DNA of 64,000 nt from Dryocosmus kuriphilus (Eukaryota > Arthropoda > Insecta > Hymenoptera > Cynipidae), in assembly GCA_038277395.1 (NCBI GenBank), contig CM076194.1, forward strand, positions 112,619,417 to 112,683,416. Reading direction: 5' to 3'. Positions 61,913-64,000 of this stretch are shown one piece after another (position 1 is the stretch's first letter; each line of letters starts with the position of its first letter). Position numbers and translations under genes: made by a program. The notes beneath the pieces were generated by a model. The model did not search any database. It saw only the letters and a program-made list of their open reading frames with translations, and was not told the DNA's origin.

Positions 61913-64000
61913 TGTAACGAGGTTAGAACCGAAAGAGTTTACGCTTAGCCTGAAAAGGAAACGGTTTTGTCACTTTCCGAGTTAAAGCGAGGATAGCTTG
62001 GAAATGGAAAAGTAGTAGAGGCAAGTTTAGCTGATTTAGATCAGGTTGGTAAGTTCTGACCAATTATTTATTGTGGGTACGTAGTCACTAGAAATCCTAT
62101 GGGGATTGTGTAAGATTAATGGTCAAAATGGACAATGAGTGTTTATGAATGGTGTTTTTTATTGTAAATAATACAGAGGAAAATTACAAAGTTTGAAAGC
62201 GATAATAATCTATAACTTACAGTACCTTTCTGTCCTGAAAGGGCGAGAGAAGAAGCTCATCGTTTGCGTCTCTATATTCGACGGACAGTGAAGAGATCTT
62301 TACGCAGAGTTAGGTTGTATTACCTTTCAATTCAGAAAGAGCAATAGAGGAGTCGCAGCTTGCATCTCTATATTCGACGGACAGCGAAGAAATCCTTACG
62401 CAGAGTTATGTTGGCTAGAGTGAAAGGCAGGAACCGTATTAAAATTACCTTTCCTTTCACCTATCGAGCGATACACGAACGAAATGATACAGATCGAATC
62501 CACGCGAATGTTCTTTTCCGGATGTATGACACTTTAGACTTAACCCGAACTAAACTCTACGATGATCGTATTAGCGACGACCAATGAGACTTTTTTCACT
62601 ATGTGACTTTGTTCACTATGTGACTTTGTTCTCTATGTGCAGTTATACTTGCAACTTGAGGCTATTTAACTTATTTCAGAGGGCGACGTGTACAGAGCAG
62701 CCCCACGGAAAGAAAAAAGACAATTCTAGGGTCAATCTGGGGGTTTATGTATCCTGAGCTTCCATTGTAAAGATGGGAGTTTATGATAAAAGTTACGTAC
62801 GATCGGACTTTTGAAGAAATTCACGTACGATCGAACTTTTGACGATAGTCACGTACGATTCTGATTATCATTCCTTAATGTTTATTGTTCGTTTGGAAAC
62901 ACTATCCTTGTTATAAAGATTGTAATGTGAGATTATAATATAAGTTACGTGTGTTTAAGGCTGCTCATCATGCACGTACGCTCGGATGTCGTCGCAAACC
63001 GCGTATGTTTTGTCTATCATCCATCGATATTTATAGTTTGTTCGGAAACACTATCTCTGGTATTAAAACAAGGATACGAGTTCATATTACGAGTACAAGT
63101 CTTATGCGGTCGAGACTCGTCATCCTGCACGTGCGCTCGGGTGTTTTTGAATGACGGACCAAACGAACTTCTATAATTGATGATAGCATATAAATTCTGT
63201 CATTGTGGAGAATGCCAATTGATTCTTTATATGGATTGAGAAGATTGGTCAACAGAGTCCTTTTGATGTGTTTAATGGTTATTGATTTATTATCGATTGA
63301 ATATTGATTGATTATCAGTTAACTATTGATTGAATGTCAGTGGATTCAATCTTCGATATTCTTCTTCTTTTGTCCTTTCTGACATTCGAATCTTGTACTT
63401 AAATAGTAATTAAAAATGCATAATCGTACATTAATAGTTCTACCTATTCATTAAGCTTCTTATTCATTTGTGTCTTTTAATTAATTATCTTATAATTAAA
63501 CATTAGTCTATAGAGTTAATTAGTGCGATGACCCAAGTTAATTGAATCTTGCTGCTATGATTATTTTGTCATTACTGACTCATCAACATTACTAAGATTT
63601 TTCTGTATGTGGTAATACGTTTTGATTATCTTGAGCGTACTACTTTATTTTAATCACTTGCTTATATCATTCCGTGATGGGACAACGACTTTAACCAGCT
63701 TTGTCTCTGTTACTTCATCGACCGTAGCACTTTTATCATAAGTTGACATATGCTCGAGCGAATCTAGTCAGAACCTGCTCGAGCATGTGTCATGCTAATG
63801 CGGTAAGTTATATGTCCTGTTATCCTATGTTACATTGAAAAGTTTTTAAATTTTATAAAATAATAATTTGAGGATGTAACAGTTTAATGTTATATATACA
63901 ATATGACGTGCGCCGAGGAAAAGGGGTTTGCTCTAAAAAGTGAGACTTTTCAGGACGAGCAGTCGAACTCGACCCGATAGAAGCAAATTTTAGGAGAGAG
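61913..64000. other. right-end spacer with short tandem repeats
   Basis: No gene is supported. It holds a 104-bp tandem duplication around TCTATATTCGACGGACAG (62261 and 62365), a 17-bp triple repeat CACTATGTGACTTTGTT (62599-62640), and a triple of about 30 bp around CACGTACGATCGGACTTTTGA (62793-62860). A CTCGAGCA-containing palindromic pair lies at 63751-63785. A 75-codon plus-strand frame at 62360-62587 crosses the first duplication. It is Arg-rich and not recognised. Confidence 0.5.
62234..62445. repeat. 104-bp tandem duplication
   Basis: Two copies of (G/C)(T/A)(T/C)CTCTATATTCGACGGACAG(T/C)GAAGA followed by TTACGCAGAGTTA(G/T)GTTG. Flanking text (CTTTC...GAAAG) is also shared. Divergence is low to moderate. 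Confidence 0.75.

Noticed and set aside
1..64000. tRNA or rRNA genes
   Set aside because: No A/B box pairs with a cloverleaf and no conserved rRNA text were recognised by eye. A tRNAscan and Rfam run would be decisive.

Overview
This window is animal nuclear DNA, most likely from an insect. It is AT-rich, has GT-AG introns, TATA plus TCAGT-type arthropod core promoters, microsatellites and no prokaryotic operons. Nearly all recognisable coding capacity belongs to mobile elements of kinds common in arthropods. The mix (endonuclease/RT LINEs, hATs, Tc1, a Polinton) would fit a hymenopteran, but that is inference. No tRNA, rRNA or CRISPR array was recognised.

Layout, left to right. 1-5.4 kb: spacer with degenerate repeats and a 1,268-bp Tc1/mariner element (2355-3622). 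5.46-7.59 kb: the best host-gene candidate, a two-exon gene for a secreted lysine-rich low-complexity protein whose frame breaks at an A7 run. 7.85-11.7 kb: two large foldback (palindromic) elements. 11.7-14.8 kb: AT-rich spacer. 14.8-17.2 kb: a broken minus-strand DUF4806-like gene. 17.26-20.88 kb: a dead hAT (TTF zinc finger/DUF4371 type) carrying a 525-bp hAT-type MITE with a perfect 8-bp target duplication. 20.899-26.013 kb: a 5.1-kb DNA transposon of a family I cannot name, with complex inverted ends full of ATGGCGG motifs and a palindrome array upstream of its transposase. 26.9-29.95 kb: LINE 1. 30.694-37.418 kb: a second hAT (BED finger, GTF2IRD2-like) split by LINE 2 (31981-36268, 15-bp target duplication).

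38.509-58.689 kb: a 20.2-kb Polinton/Maverick (endogenous adintovirus-like element) with about 1.96-kb terminal inverted repeats. It keeps recognisable remains of protein-primed DNA polymerase B, retroviral-type integrase with chromodomain, packaging ATPase, a phospholipase A2-like capsid-associated protein, adenain-like protease, penton-like and major capsid proteins and several conserved small proteins. Almost all are broken. An R2/R4-like LINE and a 71-bp satellite are inserted between polymerase and integrase. Each terminal repeat holds back-to-back TATA promoters with adjacent perfect heat-shock-element arrays, a small gene, and AG|GTAAGT double splice sites.

58.7-64 kb: a fourth LINE remnant interrupted by a 1.7-kb insertion, then spacer with short tandem repeats.

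The nesting gives a relative history: hAT before MITE, hAT before LINE 2, Polinton before the R2/R4-like LINE. The most unusual signal is the heat-shock-type bidirectional promoter in the Polinton ends.
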